Source: Aeromicrobium panaciterrae (GTDB taxonomy: Bacteria; Actinomycetota; Actinomycetes; Propionibacteriales; Nocardioidaceae). Taken from it: 64,000 bases of DNA. The notes under the pieces were generated by a model. It saw only the letters and a list, made by a program, of their open reading frames with translations, was not told the DNA's origin and searched no databases. Every line of letters starts with the position of its first letter. The stretch's first letter is position 1. Location of the stretch: NCBI RefSeq assembly GCF_031457275.1, contig NZ_JAVDWH010000001.1, forward strand, positions 2,542,001-2,606,000, written 5' to 3'. Positions 1 to 9,636 of this stretch are shown in pieces. The translations under genes and the position numbers were made by a program.

Positions 1-85
1 ACCCAGGCAACGAGTCGAGCAGGGCACGCAAGCCGCTGCGCACCACCGGATGGTCGTCGGCGAGGAGCACGCGGATGGGATCCAT
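1..85 (-). CDS. Response regulator, N-terminal fragment (NarL/LuxR type)
   Basis: Only the first 28 codons lie in the window; the gene continues off the left edge. The minus strand reads MDPIRVLLADDHPVVRSGL followed by RALLDSLPG, the start of a CheY-like receiver domain. The LLADDHP stretch carries the acidic pair that binds Mg2+ in NarL/FixJ-type regulators. The phospho-accepting Asp and any helix-turn-helix are outside, so the DNA-binding output is inferred from family resemblance only. No Shine-Dalgarno precedes ATG 85. GACACT sits at -12 to -7, so the mRNA may be leaderless. The divergent neighbour starts at 236. Confidence 0.8.
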   Translation of the reverse strand, partial: MDPIRVLLADDHPVVRSGLRALLDSLPG

Positions 86-99
86 GAGACCAGTGTCTC
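86..99. promoter_or_regulatory. Inverted repeat abutting the response regulator start
   Basis: GAGAC-N4-GTCTC (minus-strand reading) lies immediately upstream of the response regulator ATG and covers its likely -10 position. Such a repeat could be an autoregulatory site, but the arms are only 5 bp and chance is possible. Confidence 0.25.
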
Positions 100-235
100 G
101 CCTACGCGGTCTGATGACCCGGGATCTTGCACCTATACGACCCGGGAGATGTCCCGGAGAATCAGGAACGCCGACGGATGTGGACGGGTCGTGCGAGGAC
201 CAACGTGGAGGTCACACCCCAACCAAGGAGTCACC

Positions 236-622
236 ATGAACACCACAGACGCACCGTGGTCAACCAAGAACAAGGTTGGTCTCGGTCTTGCCATCTTCTA
301 CGGGATCACCAACATTCCCAGCTTTCTGATCCCGACAGGCGACGGCGAGGACAGCCCTCCGATGGCGATCCTCATCATCTCCTCGCTACTCGCCGTCGTC
401 GCCGTCGTTGCGGGCATCGTCGCCTGGCGACAGCGCAGCAGGCCAGCAGCTCGACTCACGGCGGCCAGCATCATCGTCATCACACTGACGTCGCTACCGG
501 TGTTCTTCGTCGACGTTTCGTCCGACATCAAGGCGATCTCGGCGCTCGGCGTCGTGCTCACCGTCGTCATCGTCGTGCTGATGTTCTCGTCCTCGAAGCG
601 TCAGTCGGAGGTTCGCTCATGA
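236..622 (+). CDS. Small multi-pass membrane protein, unknown function
   Basis: A 128-residue hydrophobic protein starting MNTTDAPWSTKNKVGL. I read about four membrane segments: around residues 13-32, 43-65, 73-92 and 98-118. A basic loop (WRQRSRPAARL) follows the second. The start at ATG 236 is chosen because AAGGAG lies 5 bases upstream; the longer upstream reading has no membrane-like sequence. The stop overlaps the next ATG by four bases (ATGA), so the two genes are translationally coupled. I do not recognise the family. The adjacent divergent response regulator suggests, but does not show, a signalling connection. Confidence 0.75.
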   Translation: MNTTDAPWSTKNKVGLGLAIFYGITNIPSFLIPTGDGEDSPPMAILIISSLLAVVAVVAGIVAWRQRSRPAARLTAASIIVITLTSLPVFFVDVSSDIKAISALGVVLTVVIVVLMFSSSKRQSEVRS

Positions 623-915
623 TTGCCGTCGTCACCGTGCTGCTCGCGTTCCCGCTGGGCTTCTTGCTGAGGTCGCACCTCAACGCGAACGTCACGTATG
701 CAATCGCCTACCTCTGGGCCTTCACCTACCAAGGTCTCGCACTCACGCGGGAGTGGGTCGGTGGCGACACCTCAGCATTCCCCAAGAATCCCGACACGGT
801 TCCGATCTCGTACGGTCTGGTTGCCGCGGCAATCTTCGCGGTCGGGTTCGGTCTCGTGGCCCTCGGCCACAGGCTCGGATCCAAGCGCCACGGTCGCCGA
901 CTCGTCGCCGCTTGA
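619..915 (+). CDS. Small membrane protein, unknown function
   Basis: A 98-residue protein beginning MIAVVTVLLAFPLGFLLRSH. Three hydrophobic segments are visible (about residues 1-17, 24-42 and 67-86), ending in a basic tail (HRLGSKRHGRRLVAA). It is coupled to the preceding membrane protein through an ATGA overlap, so the pair probably forms one operon and perhaps one complex. It ends just before a strong terminator hairpin. No family recognised. Confidence 0.7.
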   Translation: MIAVVTVLLAFPLGFLLRSHLNANVTYAIAYLWAFTYQGLALTREWVGGDTSAFPKNPDTVPISYGLVAAAIFAVGFGLVALGHRLGSKRHGRRLVAA

Positions 916-929
916 ACTCCAGAAAACCG

Positions 930-958
930 GGACCCGACTCCGTGGCGGAGTCGGGTCC
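930..958. terminator. Bidirectional hairpin terminator
   Basis: A perfect 13-bp stem (GGACCCGACTCCG with its complement) closes a TGG loop between two convergent genes ending at 915 and 977. There is no clear U-tract, as is common in actinobacteria. Confidence 0.8.
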
Positions 959-976
959 TGGTCGTCCGTCAGTGGT

Positions 977-1447
977 CTAGTTCGGACTGGTCAGCACCTT
1001 CTCGAAGCACAGCGAGTAGACCAGCTGCTCGTACGGCGGGTAGATGTCGATCGGCGTGTAGCCGTGCCGTTCGTAAAACGCCAACGCCGCCTGCTGCCGA
1101 CCTCCCGTGTGCAGGATCAGCCGAGGTGCACCCAGCGACCGGGCCTCACGTTCCACCTCGGCCAGCAATCGCTCGGCCAGATCGCCACCGCGTCGTTCGG
1201 GAACGACGTACATCCGCTTGATCTCAAGGTCATCGCCCAGGCGTCGCAGTGCGACGTGACCGATCGGCTCGTCACCATCGCGGATCACCGCGGTGAACAC
1301 GATGGAACCCGGATCAATCTCGAGTCGGCCGTCGCGGTTCTGCGACGTCGGGTCATCGGCGTACATCCCCCGAATCTCGGCTTGCATGGCGTCGCGCAGT
1401 CGTACGGCGTCCGCGTCGTCCCACTCGACCCTCGCGGGGACGGTCAA
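977..1447 (-). CDS. GNAT family N-acetyltransferase
   Basis: A 156-residue acetyl-CoA-dependent acyltransferase. Beta-4 and motif A are visible as LEIKRMYVVPERRGGDLAERLLAE, with the R/Q-x-x-G-x-G/A-like pyrophosphate loop at RRGGDLA (about residues 85-91). Motif B follows as AALAFYERHGYTPIDIYPPY. The substrate cannot be told. It starts at TTG 1447, chosen because TTG overlaps the TGA of guaB3 (TTGA), making it the last gene of the guaB unit. The link to purine metabolism is positional only. Confidence 0.85.
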   Translation of the reverse strand: MTVPARVEWDDADAVRLRDAMQAEIRGMYADDPTSQNRDGRLEIDPGSIVFTAVIRDGDEPIGHVALRRLGDDLEIKRMYVVPERRGGDLAERLLAEVEREARSLGAPRLILHTGGRQQAALAFYERHGYTPIDIYPPYEQLVYSLCFEKVLTSPN

Positions 1448-2541
1448 CCGACGACGACCTCGACCCGCTGGAATTCCTTGAGGTCGCTGTAACCAGTCGT
1501 CGCCATGGCACGTCGCAGCGCCCCGATCAGATTCATCGTGCCGTCGGGGACGGACGAGGGGCCGAACAGCACCGACTGCAGGTCGCCGACCGTGCCGATC
1601 TCGACGCGCTCACCACGGGGCAGTTCTGCGTGCCATGCCTCCGCGCCCCAGTGGACGCCTCGACCCGGCGCCTCTGCGGCGCGAGCAAAGGGCGAACCGA
1701 TCATCACAGCGTCCGCACCGCAGGCGATGGCCTTGGCTATGTCGCCGCTGCGACCAATCGAGCCGTCGGCGATGACGTGGACGTAGCGGCCGCCCGACTC
1801 GTCGAGGTAGTCACGACGCGCTGCTGCCACATCGGCGACAGCCGATGCCATCGGCACCGAGATGCCCAGCACGGAGCGAGTCGTATGTGCGGCTCCGCCG
1901 CCGAAGCCGACGAGTACGCCCGCAGCGCCAGTACGCATGAGGTGCAGCGCTGCCTGGTAGGTCGCACAGCCACCGACGATGACGGGCACGTCCAGCTCGT
2001 AGATGAATTCCTTGAGGTTGAGCGGCTCCGCGCTGCCCGACACGTGCTCCGCGGAGACCGTGGTGCCGCGGATGACGAACAGGTCGACTCCGGCCTCAAC
2101 GACGGTCGAGGCGAACTGCTTGGTGCGCTGTGGCGACAACGCTCCTGCAACGGTCACTCCCGAGTCGCGTACCTGCTGAAGTCGAGCCTTGATCAGCTCG
2201 GCCTTGATCGGCTCGGCGTAGATCTCCTGGAGGCGCTTGGTGTCGGCCGGGCCATTTGCCAGCTCGTCGAGGAGCTTCTCGGGATCTTCGTAGCGAGTCC
2301 AGAGGCCTTCAAGGTCGAGTACGCCGAGGCCACCGTGCTTGCCGAGGGCAATCGCGGTGTCCGGGCTCATCACCGAGTCCATCGGCGCGGCGATCAGCGG
2401 GAGTTCAAAGCGGTAGGCGTCGATCTGCCATGCGGTCGAGACCTCTTGCGGGTCGCGCGTACGACGGCTCGGCACAATCGCGATGTCGTCGAACGAATAG
2501 GCCCGCCGACCGCGCTTGGCGGTGCCGATCTCGATGTCCAT
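1444..2541 (-). CDS. guaB3: IMP dehydrogenase-related protein GuaB3
   Basis: A 365-residue TIM-barrel protein of the IMPDH/GMPR family without the CBS domain insert. It begins MDIEIGTAKRGRRAYSFDDI, with the substrate-barrel signature LPLIAAPMDSVMSPDTAIAL near residue 50. Where true IMP dehydrogenases have GSICTTR, this protein reads GAAHTTR (about residues 215-221), so the nucleophilic Cys is His. HVIADGSIGRSGDIAKAI matches the conserved phosphate-binding segment. This pattern fits the actinobacterial GuaB3 branch, whose reaction I do not assign. It follows the NYN gene and is coupled to the acetyltransferase. Confidence 0.9.
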   Translation of the reverse strand: MDIEIGTAKRGRRAYSFDDIAIVPSRRTRDPQEVSTAWQIDAYRFELPLIAAPMDSVMSPDTAIALGKHGGLGVLDLEGLWTRYEDPEKLLDELANGPADTKRLQEIYAEPIKAELIKARLQQVRDSGVTVAGALSPQRTKQFASTVVEAGVDLFVIRGTTVSAEHVSGSAEPLNLKEFIYELDVPVIVGGCATYQAALHLMRTGAAGVLVGFGGGAAHTTRSVLGISVPMASAVADVAAARRDYLDESGGRYVHVIADGSIGRSGDIAKAIACGADAVMIGSPFARAAEAPGRGVHWGAEAWHAELPRGERVEIGTVGDLQSVLFGPSSVPDGTMNLIGALRRAMATTGYSDLKEFQRVEVVVG

Positions 2542-2558
2542 AGGGACAGCGTAGTGGG

Positions 2559-3635
2559 CTACTGAACGCCTCGAGCGATGTCATCAAGCGAGAGGTCGGA
2601 CAGCATGCCAGCGGGGTTGCTCTGGCGTCGGACGAGGACCGGCTGTACGTCGTCACTCTCACGCGCCAAGGCGTACTGGGTATCGGCGAGAGCGAACCGC
2701 AGAGCACGGGACAGCGAACTGACCTTGGCGTCCGACGGGCTCAGTTTGGGTGCAGCTGCCTTGAGCGCCATCGCGAGGATCGGGAGGGTGCCGCCCTGGT
2801 TGGCGAGCTTGTCGCAGAAGCTGCGAACCTTCGAGTCGTTCAGCACCTTCTTGATGATCGCCTTGTAGTCCTCAGGCGATTTGGCTGGACCCTTGTGGAC
2901 GACGGCGATCTCCTGAGCCATGTCGTGCCAATTGACCTTGCCCGATGACTTGGCTGCAACCGGTGCGACCTTCTTCGCTGGCGCAGCCTCAACCTTCGGC
3001 TTCTCGGCAGGCACCTTCGCTGGCGCAGTCTTCTTGGCCGGCTCAGCCTTCTTGGCCGGCTCAGCCTTCTTGGTCGGAGCAGCCTTCTTGGTCGGCTTAG
3101 CTGCATCGCCTGAGAACACCGGCTGCAAGGCTGCGGCCGGTGGCGCCTTCTTCACCTTGAGTGCGACGTACTGGTCGACTTCCTTCTCCAGCACGGAGTT
3201 GACCGGGTGGTTGGCGAGGGTCGCGCCGATGACGTACTTGTTGAGCTCGTGGAGGCGTCGGACCAACGGCACGAAGTCTCCGTCAGCAGAAACGAGGATG
3301 AAGACCTCGAGCTGGTCCAGGTCAGCGGCTGCTCGTAGACAGTCGACGACCAGGACGATGTCGGCCGCATTCTTTTCTGCCTTGCCGACCGAGAACACCT
3401 GCACGGTCTCGACCCCGCTGCGCACCACGTCGCGGCGGTAGTCCTCCAGACCGATCCGCCCCCAGTCGGCGTATGCCCGCGAGAGCGCGATGCTGCCGGA
3501 GCCGGCTTCGCGCGACGCCGCCTTCTCGAGCTGGTCGAGGATGTCATCCATCGACACGTCAGGGATGTCGAGCTTGCCGTAGCCCTTGAAGAGATTCTCG
3601 GCGTCGATGAAGACCGCGACGTTTCGAGTGGCCAC
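2559..3635 (-). CDS. NYN-domain protein (PIN-like RNase fold) with Lys/Ala/Pro linker
   Basis: A 358-residue protein. Residues 1-155 form a NYN/LabA-like domain: VAVFIDAENLF at the start, AADIVLVVDCL near 95 and VSADGDFVPLVRRL near 115 supply the acidic residues expected of the metal-dependent RNase site. Residues about 165-225 are a repetitive linker of KKAEPAKKA-type units. The last 130 residues look helical and unassigned. Start is GTG 3635, four bases after the guaB stop. The conserved acidic residues suggest an active nuclease, but the target is unknown. An alternative is a non-catalytic RNA-binding role. Confidence 0.85.
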   Translation of the reverse strand: MATRNVAVFIDAENLFKGYGKLDIPDVSMDDILDQLEKAASREAGSGSIALSRAYADWGRIGLEDYRRDVVRSGVETVQVFSVGKAEKNAADIVLVVDCLRAAADLDQLEVFILVSADGDFVPLVRRLHELNKYVIGATLANHPVNSVLEKEVDQYVALKVKKAPPAAALQPVFSGDAAKPTKKAAPTKKAEPAKKAEPAKKTAPAKVPAEKPKVEAAPAKKVAPVAAKSSGKVNWHDMAQEIAVVHKGPAKSPEDYKAIIKKVLNDSKVRSFCDKLANQGGTLPILAMALKAAAPKLSPSDAKVSSLSRALRFALADTQYALARESDDVQPVLVRRQSNPAGMLSDLSLDDIARGVQ

Positions 3636-3639
3636 CGAT

Positions 3640-5208
<1,569 letters not shown>

Positions 5209-6186
5209 TCAGCTGACCTTGGCGAGGTCGTCGGCCAGTCGGTTCATCAGGTCGGCGTACGCCTGGTAGCTCGGCGGTGCGACCGACGTCCACGGGATGT
5301 ACGCCTTGTTCTTGGCCGCTGCGAGCGTCTGGAACACCGGCTGATCGTCGAGCAACTTCAGCCCAGCCTCGCCGGTGCGGTCGTCGTACAGGAAGACGTC
5401 GCCGTCGTACTTGTCGGCCTTCTCCCAGCTCAGGCTCTCGAAGTATCCGCCCGGGTCAGGGTTGGACGGTACGACGAGTGGCAGGTTCAGTTCTTCGCGC
5501 CAGTAGCTCAGGTCCGGGCTGACTGCCGGGTTCGACACGTAGAAGAGTTCCTTGGACGGGGATCCCGCGAGGATCTTGCGGTCACCGAGTGCGGCACCGG
5601 CAGCCTCAACGCGCTTGGCCGCTGCATCGAACTCGTCGTGCGCTTCGGTGACATCGTCGTCATCGAGGTCGGCGCCAAGCGCCGTGGCAGCCCGCTCCGT
5701 ACCGTCGAGCAGCTCTGGCAGCGTCTTGCCATCGAAGCTGACAACCGCGATGGGCGCGAGCTTCTTCAGGTCTTTGGCGGTCGCGTCGTTGATGTACCAG
5801 AGGTCGTCGTCGAGGTAGGCGCTGGTGACGACCAGATCGGGCTTGAGAGTTGCCGCCTTCTCCAGGTCGATCGAGCCGTACTCACCCGCAGCGGTGACAT
5901 CCGTGACGTCATCGATGTCGAGGCCGGCGACCTGCGAGTCGGGCTCGCCGGCTGCGTTCTTGAGCGGACCGAACGTTCCGACAATCTCGTCGCCAAGTCC
6001 AAGGTCGGTCAGGGCTGCCGCCATCGAGGACTGTACGAGGAGTCGCTCGGGCGCAGAGTCGAGCGAGATCTTGGTGCCGAGGTCGTCGGTGAACGTCCAT
6101 GGTCCGGACTCGCTGTCGTCGGAGGAGCCGCAGGCGGCAAGGGTCAGGAGGGCTAGTGCGGCGATGGCCGCTGGGAGTCGTTTCAT
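5209..6186 (-). CDS. Iron-siderophore ABC transporter substrate-binding lipoprotein
   Basis: A 325-residue class III periplasmic-binding-type lipoprotein. The signal peptide MKRLPAAIAALALLTLAACG ends in lipobox LAAC, so Cys19 should be lipidated and the protein held on the outer face of the membrane. The body (FTDDLGTKISLDSAPERLLV, then ATLKPDLVVTSAYLDDDLW) matches FepB/FecB-like proteins that deliver ferric siderophores. An iron box overlaps the start codon, supporting iron repression. No permease or ATPase gene is adjacent, so it must work with a transporter encoded elsewhere. The ligand is inferred from family and operator, not seen. Confidence 0.88.
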   Translation of the reverse strand: MKRLPAAIAALALLTLAACGSSDDSESGPWTFTDDLGTKISLDSAPERLLVQSSMAAALTDLGLGDEIVGTFGPLKNAAGEPDSQVAGLDIDDVTDVTAAGEYGSIDLEKAATLKPDLVVTSAYLDDDLWYINDATAKDLKKLAPIAVVSFDGKTLPELLDGTERAATALGADLDDDDVTEAHDEFDAAAKRVEAAGAALGDRKILAGSPSKELFYVSNPAVSPDLSYWREELNLPLVVPSNPDPGGYFESLSWEKADKYDGDVFLYDDRTGEAGLKLLDDQPVFQTLAAAKNKAYIPWTSVAPPSYQAYADLMNRLADDLAKVS

Positions 6187-6204
6187 AAGGGCAGCCTAAC
6201 CTAA
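6186..6204 (-). promoter_or_regulatory. IdeR/DtxR iron box
   Basis: TTAGGTTAGGCTGCCCTTA (minus strand) matches the known IdeR consensus TWAGGTTAGSCTAACCTWA at 17 of 19 positions. It directly abuts and overlaps by one base the ATG at 6186 and contains the probable -10 hexamer, so iron-loaded IdeR would block RNA polymerase. Confidence 0.85.
6193..6198 (-). promoter_or_regulatory. -10 element of the siderophore-binding protein gene
   Basis: TAGGCT lies at -12 to -7 from ATG 6186, inside the iron box. No Shine-Dalgarno precedes the start, so the transcript is probably leaderless. Confidence 0.6.
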
Positions 6205-6237
6205 TCTTTGCTGTCGGCGGGAAGGGCCCCAGAACGC

Positions 6238-6271
6238 AAGTACGCCCGCCCCTTTCGGGACGGGCGTACTT
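6238..6271. terminator. Hairpin terminator after groEL
   Basis: AAGTACGCCCG and its perfect complement form an 11-bp stem, with a further CCC/GGG pairing in the loop. It lies 12 bases past the groEL stop and separates that operon from the iron-regulated gene. Confidence 0.85.
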
Positions 6272-6282
6272 GTAAACCAGTC

Positions 6283-7956
<1,674 letters not shown>

Positions 7957-7961
7957 TCACA

Positions 7962-8255
7962 TCACGAAACGACAGCGAGGACGTCGCGAGCGGAGAGGAT
8001 GAGGTACTCCTCGCCGTCGTACTTGACCTCGGTTCCGCCGTACTTGCTGAAGATGACCTTGTCGCCAACGGCGACATCGATCGGAACGCGGTTGCCGTTG
8101 TCGTCGACCCGACCGGGGCCTACTGCAACGACAAGACCTTCCTGCGGCTTCTCTTTGGCGGTTTCTGGAATGACCAGACCCGACTTGGTGGTCTGCTCGG
8201 CTTCGACAGCCTGGATGACCAGACGATCTTCGAGCGGCTTGATGGTGACCGACAC
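7962..8255 (-). CDS. groES: Co-chaperonin GroES
   Basis: A 97-residue lid protein of the GroEL chamber. The order [18 protein letters not shown], a mobile loop around [19 protein letters not shown], then [22 protein letters not shown] is canonical. Start GTG 8255 is chosen because GGGGAGGT lies just upstream and homologs begin here; the longer upstream reading has no similarity. It heads the groESL operon, 74 bases before groEL. Two CIRCE operators upstream point to HrcA repression relieved by heat. Confidence 0.97.
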   Translation of the reverse strand: MSVTIKPLEDRLVIQAVEAEQTTKSGLVIPETAKEKPQEGLVVAVGPGRVDDNGNRVPIDVAVGDKVIFSKYGGTEVKYDGEEYLILSARDVLAVVS

Positions 8256-8332
8256 GTGTCGACCTCCCCTTTCAGGCGGTGGAACTCTGGACGCTGGTGA
8301 GCACGCCGTCGCGGGGGTCATGCACACCTTTG

Positions 8333-8359
8333 CTGGCACTCTCATAGCGAGAGCGCCAA
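8333..8359. promoter_or_regulatory. Second, degenerate CIRCE element
   Basis: CTGGCACTC-N9-GAGCGCCAA matches the CIRCE arms TTAGCACTC and GAGTGCTAA at 7 of 9 positions each, with the correct 9-base spacer. It is nearer groES, centred 35 bp from the good copy. Paired CIRCE sites are known for groES promoters in actinobacteria. Confidence 0.7.
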
Positions 8360-8367
8360 TACGAAAC

Positions 8368-8394
8368 CTAGCACTCGCAGTGCGAGAGTGCTAA
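8368..8394. promoter_or_regulatory. CIRCE element (HrcA operator)
   Basis: CTAGCACTC-N9-GAGTGCTAA differs from the consensus by one base. It lies about 115 bp upstream of groES and 55 bp upstream of the divergent methyltransferase gene, and it is the expected binding site of the HrcA heat-shock repressor. hrcA itself is not in the window. Confidence 0.93.
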
Positions 8395-8448
8395 GGGTGT
8401 TCGCGCTCCGCTGAACTCTCCGCTGGGGGCACACGGCAGAATCCATGC

Positions 8449-9603
8449 ATGGATCTGGTGACGTTCGAGAAGCTGCTCTCCCCCGCGGGTCAGCTGCTGC
8501 TCGACGAGGTCGCCCAGAGTGCCGGCAAGGAGACCGACCTGGCCCTCGGCACCCGGCTCCGCAAGACGTACGCATCGGCCCTCGTCGCGGCCGCTGTGAC
8601 GCAGAATCACCTGCGCGGCAAAGCGATCGCCAAGTTCGGCGAAGACGCCAGCCGGATGTACTTCACCCACGACGCTCTGGAGCAGTCGACCCGCCAACGG
8701 GTCGCTGCCCATCGAGCTTCTCGCCTGGCCTCGACAGGCGCCGAGTCTGTGGTCGACCTGGGGTGCGGCATCGGCGGCGACTTGATCGCTTTTGCCCGTG
8801 CTGGGCTCCGTGTACGCGGCGTCGAGCTGGATCCCGTACGAGCCGCAGTCGCAGAGGCCAACCTGCACGCGCTGGGTCTCGACGGTGAGGTCATCACCGC
8901 GGACGTACGCAAGGTTGAGATCGGCAAGGACGAGGTGGCGTTCATCGATCCGGCTCGACGCGATGGGCGCGGTCGTACGTTCTCCACCTCCGACCTGCAA
9001 CCGCCGTGGGAATGGGTGTGCCGGCTGCTGGAAGGTCGCGCGGTGGCGAAGGTGATGCCAGGACTCGCACATGACGCGGTGCCGCAAGGCGTCGAGGCTG
9101 AGTGGGTCAGCGATGGCGGCGATCTGGTCGAGGCTTGCCTGTGGGGCGCACCCTTCGCCACGGCCACGCGCCGTGCCACCGTCCTCCCGTCGGGACAGGG
9201 ACTGGTCTCGATCGGCGAGCTGGCGGCTCTCGCCCAGCCCGGTGCCTACATCTACGAACCCGACGACGCCGTCATACGGTCGGGGCTGGTCGGCGAGCTG
9301 GCCGGAGATATCGGCGGCTGGCTGATGGATACGCGCATTGCGTACGTCAGCTCCGACCGTGCCGTGACGACTCCACTGGCACGCGGTTTCCGGGTCATCG
9401 ACGAGCTTCCCTTCCGTGAGAAGCCGCTCAAGGCCGCCCTGCAGGTGCGCCGCATCGGGACGCTGACGGTCAAGAAGCGGGGCGTCGACATCGTCCCCGA
9501 GGAGCTGATCAAGCGACTCAAGCTCAAGGGGCCCAATCCGGCGACCGTGATCATGACCCGCGTACGCGGCGACGGGCGGGCCTTCCTCGTCGAACGGGCA
9601 TAA
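8449..9603 (+). CDS. Class I SAM methyltransferase with THUMP-like C-terminal domain
   Basis: A 384-residue actinobacterial protein. Residues about 98-125 (VVDLGCGIGGDLIAFARAG, then LRVRGVELDP) form SAM-binding motif I and the acidic motif II. FIDPARRDGRGRTF near 165 is a DPAR variant of the DPPY catalytic motif. The C-terminal part (LKAALQVRRIGTLTVKKRGVDI onward) resembles the THUMP-like domain, so an RNA substrate is plausible but unproven. ATG 8449 is chosen because CAGAAT sits at -12 to -7 and there is no Shine-Dalgarno. It is divergent from groES and shares its operator region. Confidence 0.85.
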   Translation: MDLVTFEKLLSPAGQLLLDEVAQSAGKETDLALGTRLRKTYASALVAAAVTQNHLRGKAIAKFGEDASRMYFTHDALEQSTRQRVAAHRASRLASTGAESVVDLGCGIGGDLIAFARAGLRVRGVELDPVRAAVAEANLHALGLDGEVITADVRKVEIGKDEVAFIDPARRDGRGRTFSTSDLQPPWEWVCRLLEGRAVAKVMPGLAHDAVPQGVEAEWVSDGGDLVEACLWGAPFATATRRATVLPSGQGLVSIGELAALAQPGAYIYEPDDAVIRSGLVGELAGDIGGWLMDTRIAYVSSDRAVTTPLARGFRVIDELPFREKPLKAALQVRRIGTLTVKKRGVDIVPEELIKRLKLKGPNPATVIMTRVRGDGRAFLVERA

Positions 9604-9636
9604 CTGACGTCCGTAGGTGCACTTAGGGTGTCCTGA

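Noticed and set aside
2995-3100. Short direct repeats near the middle of the NYN gene
   Set aside because: They encode the KKAEPAKKA linker in frame and are not a mobile or intergenic repeat.
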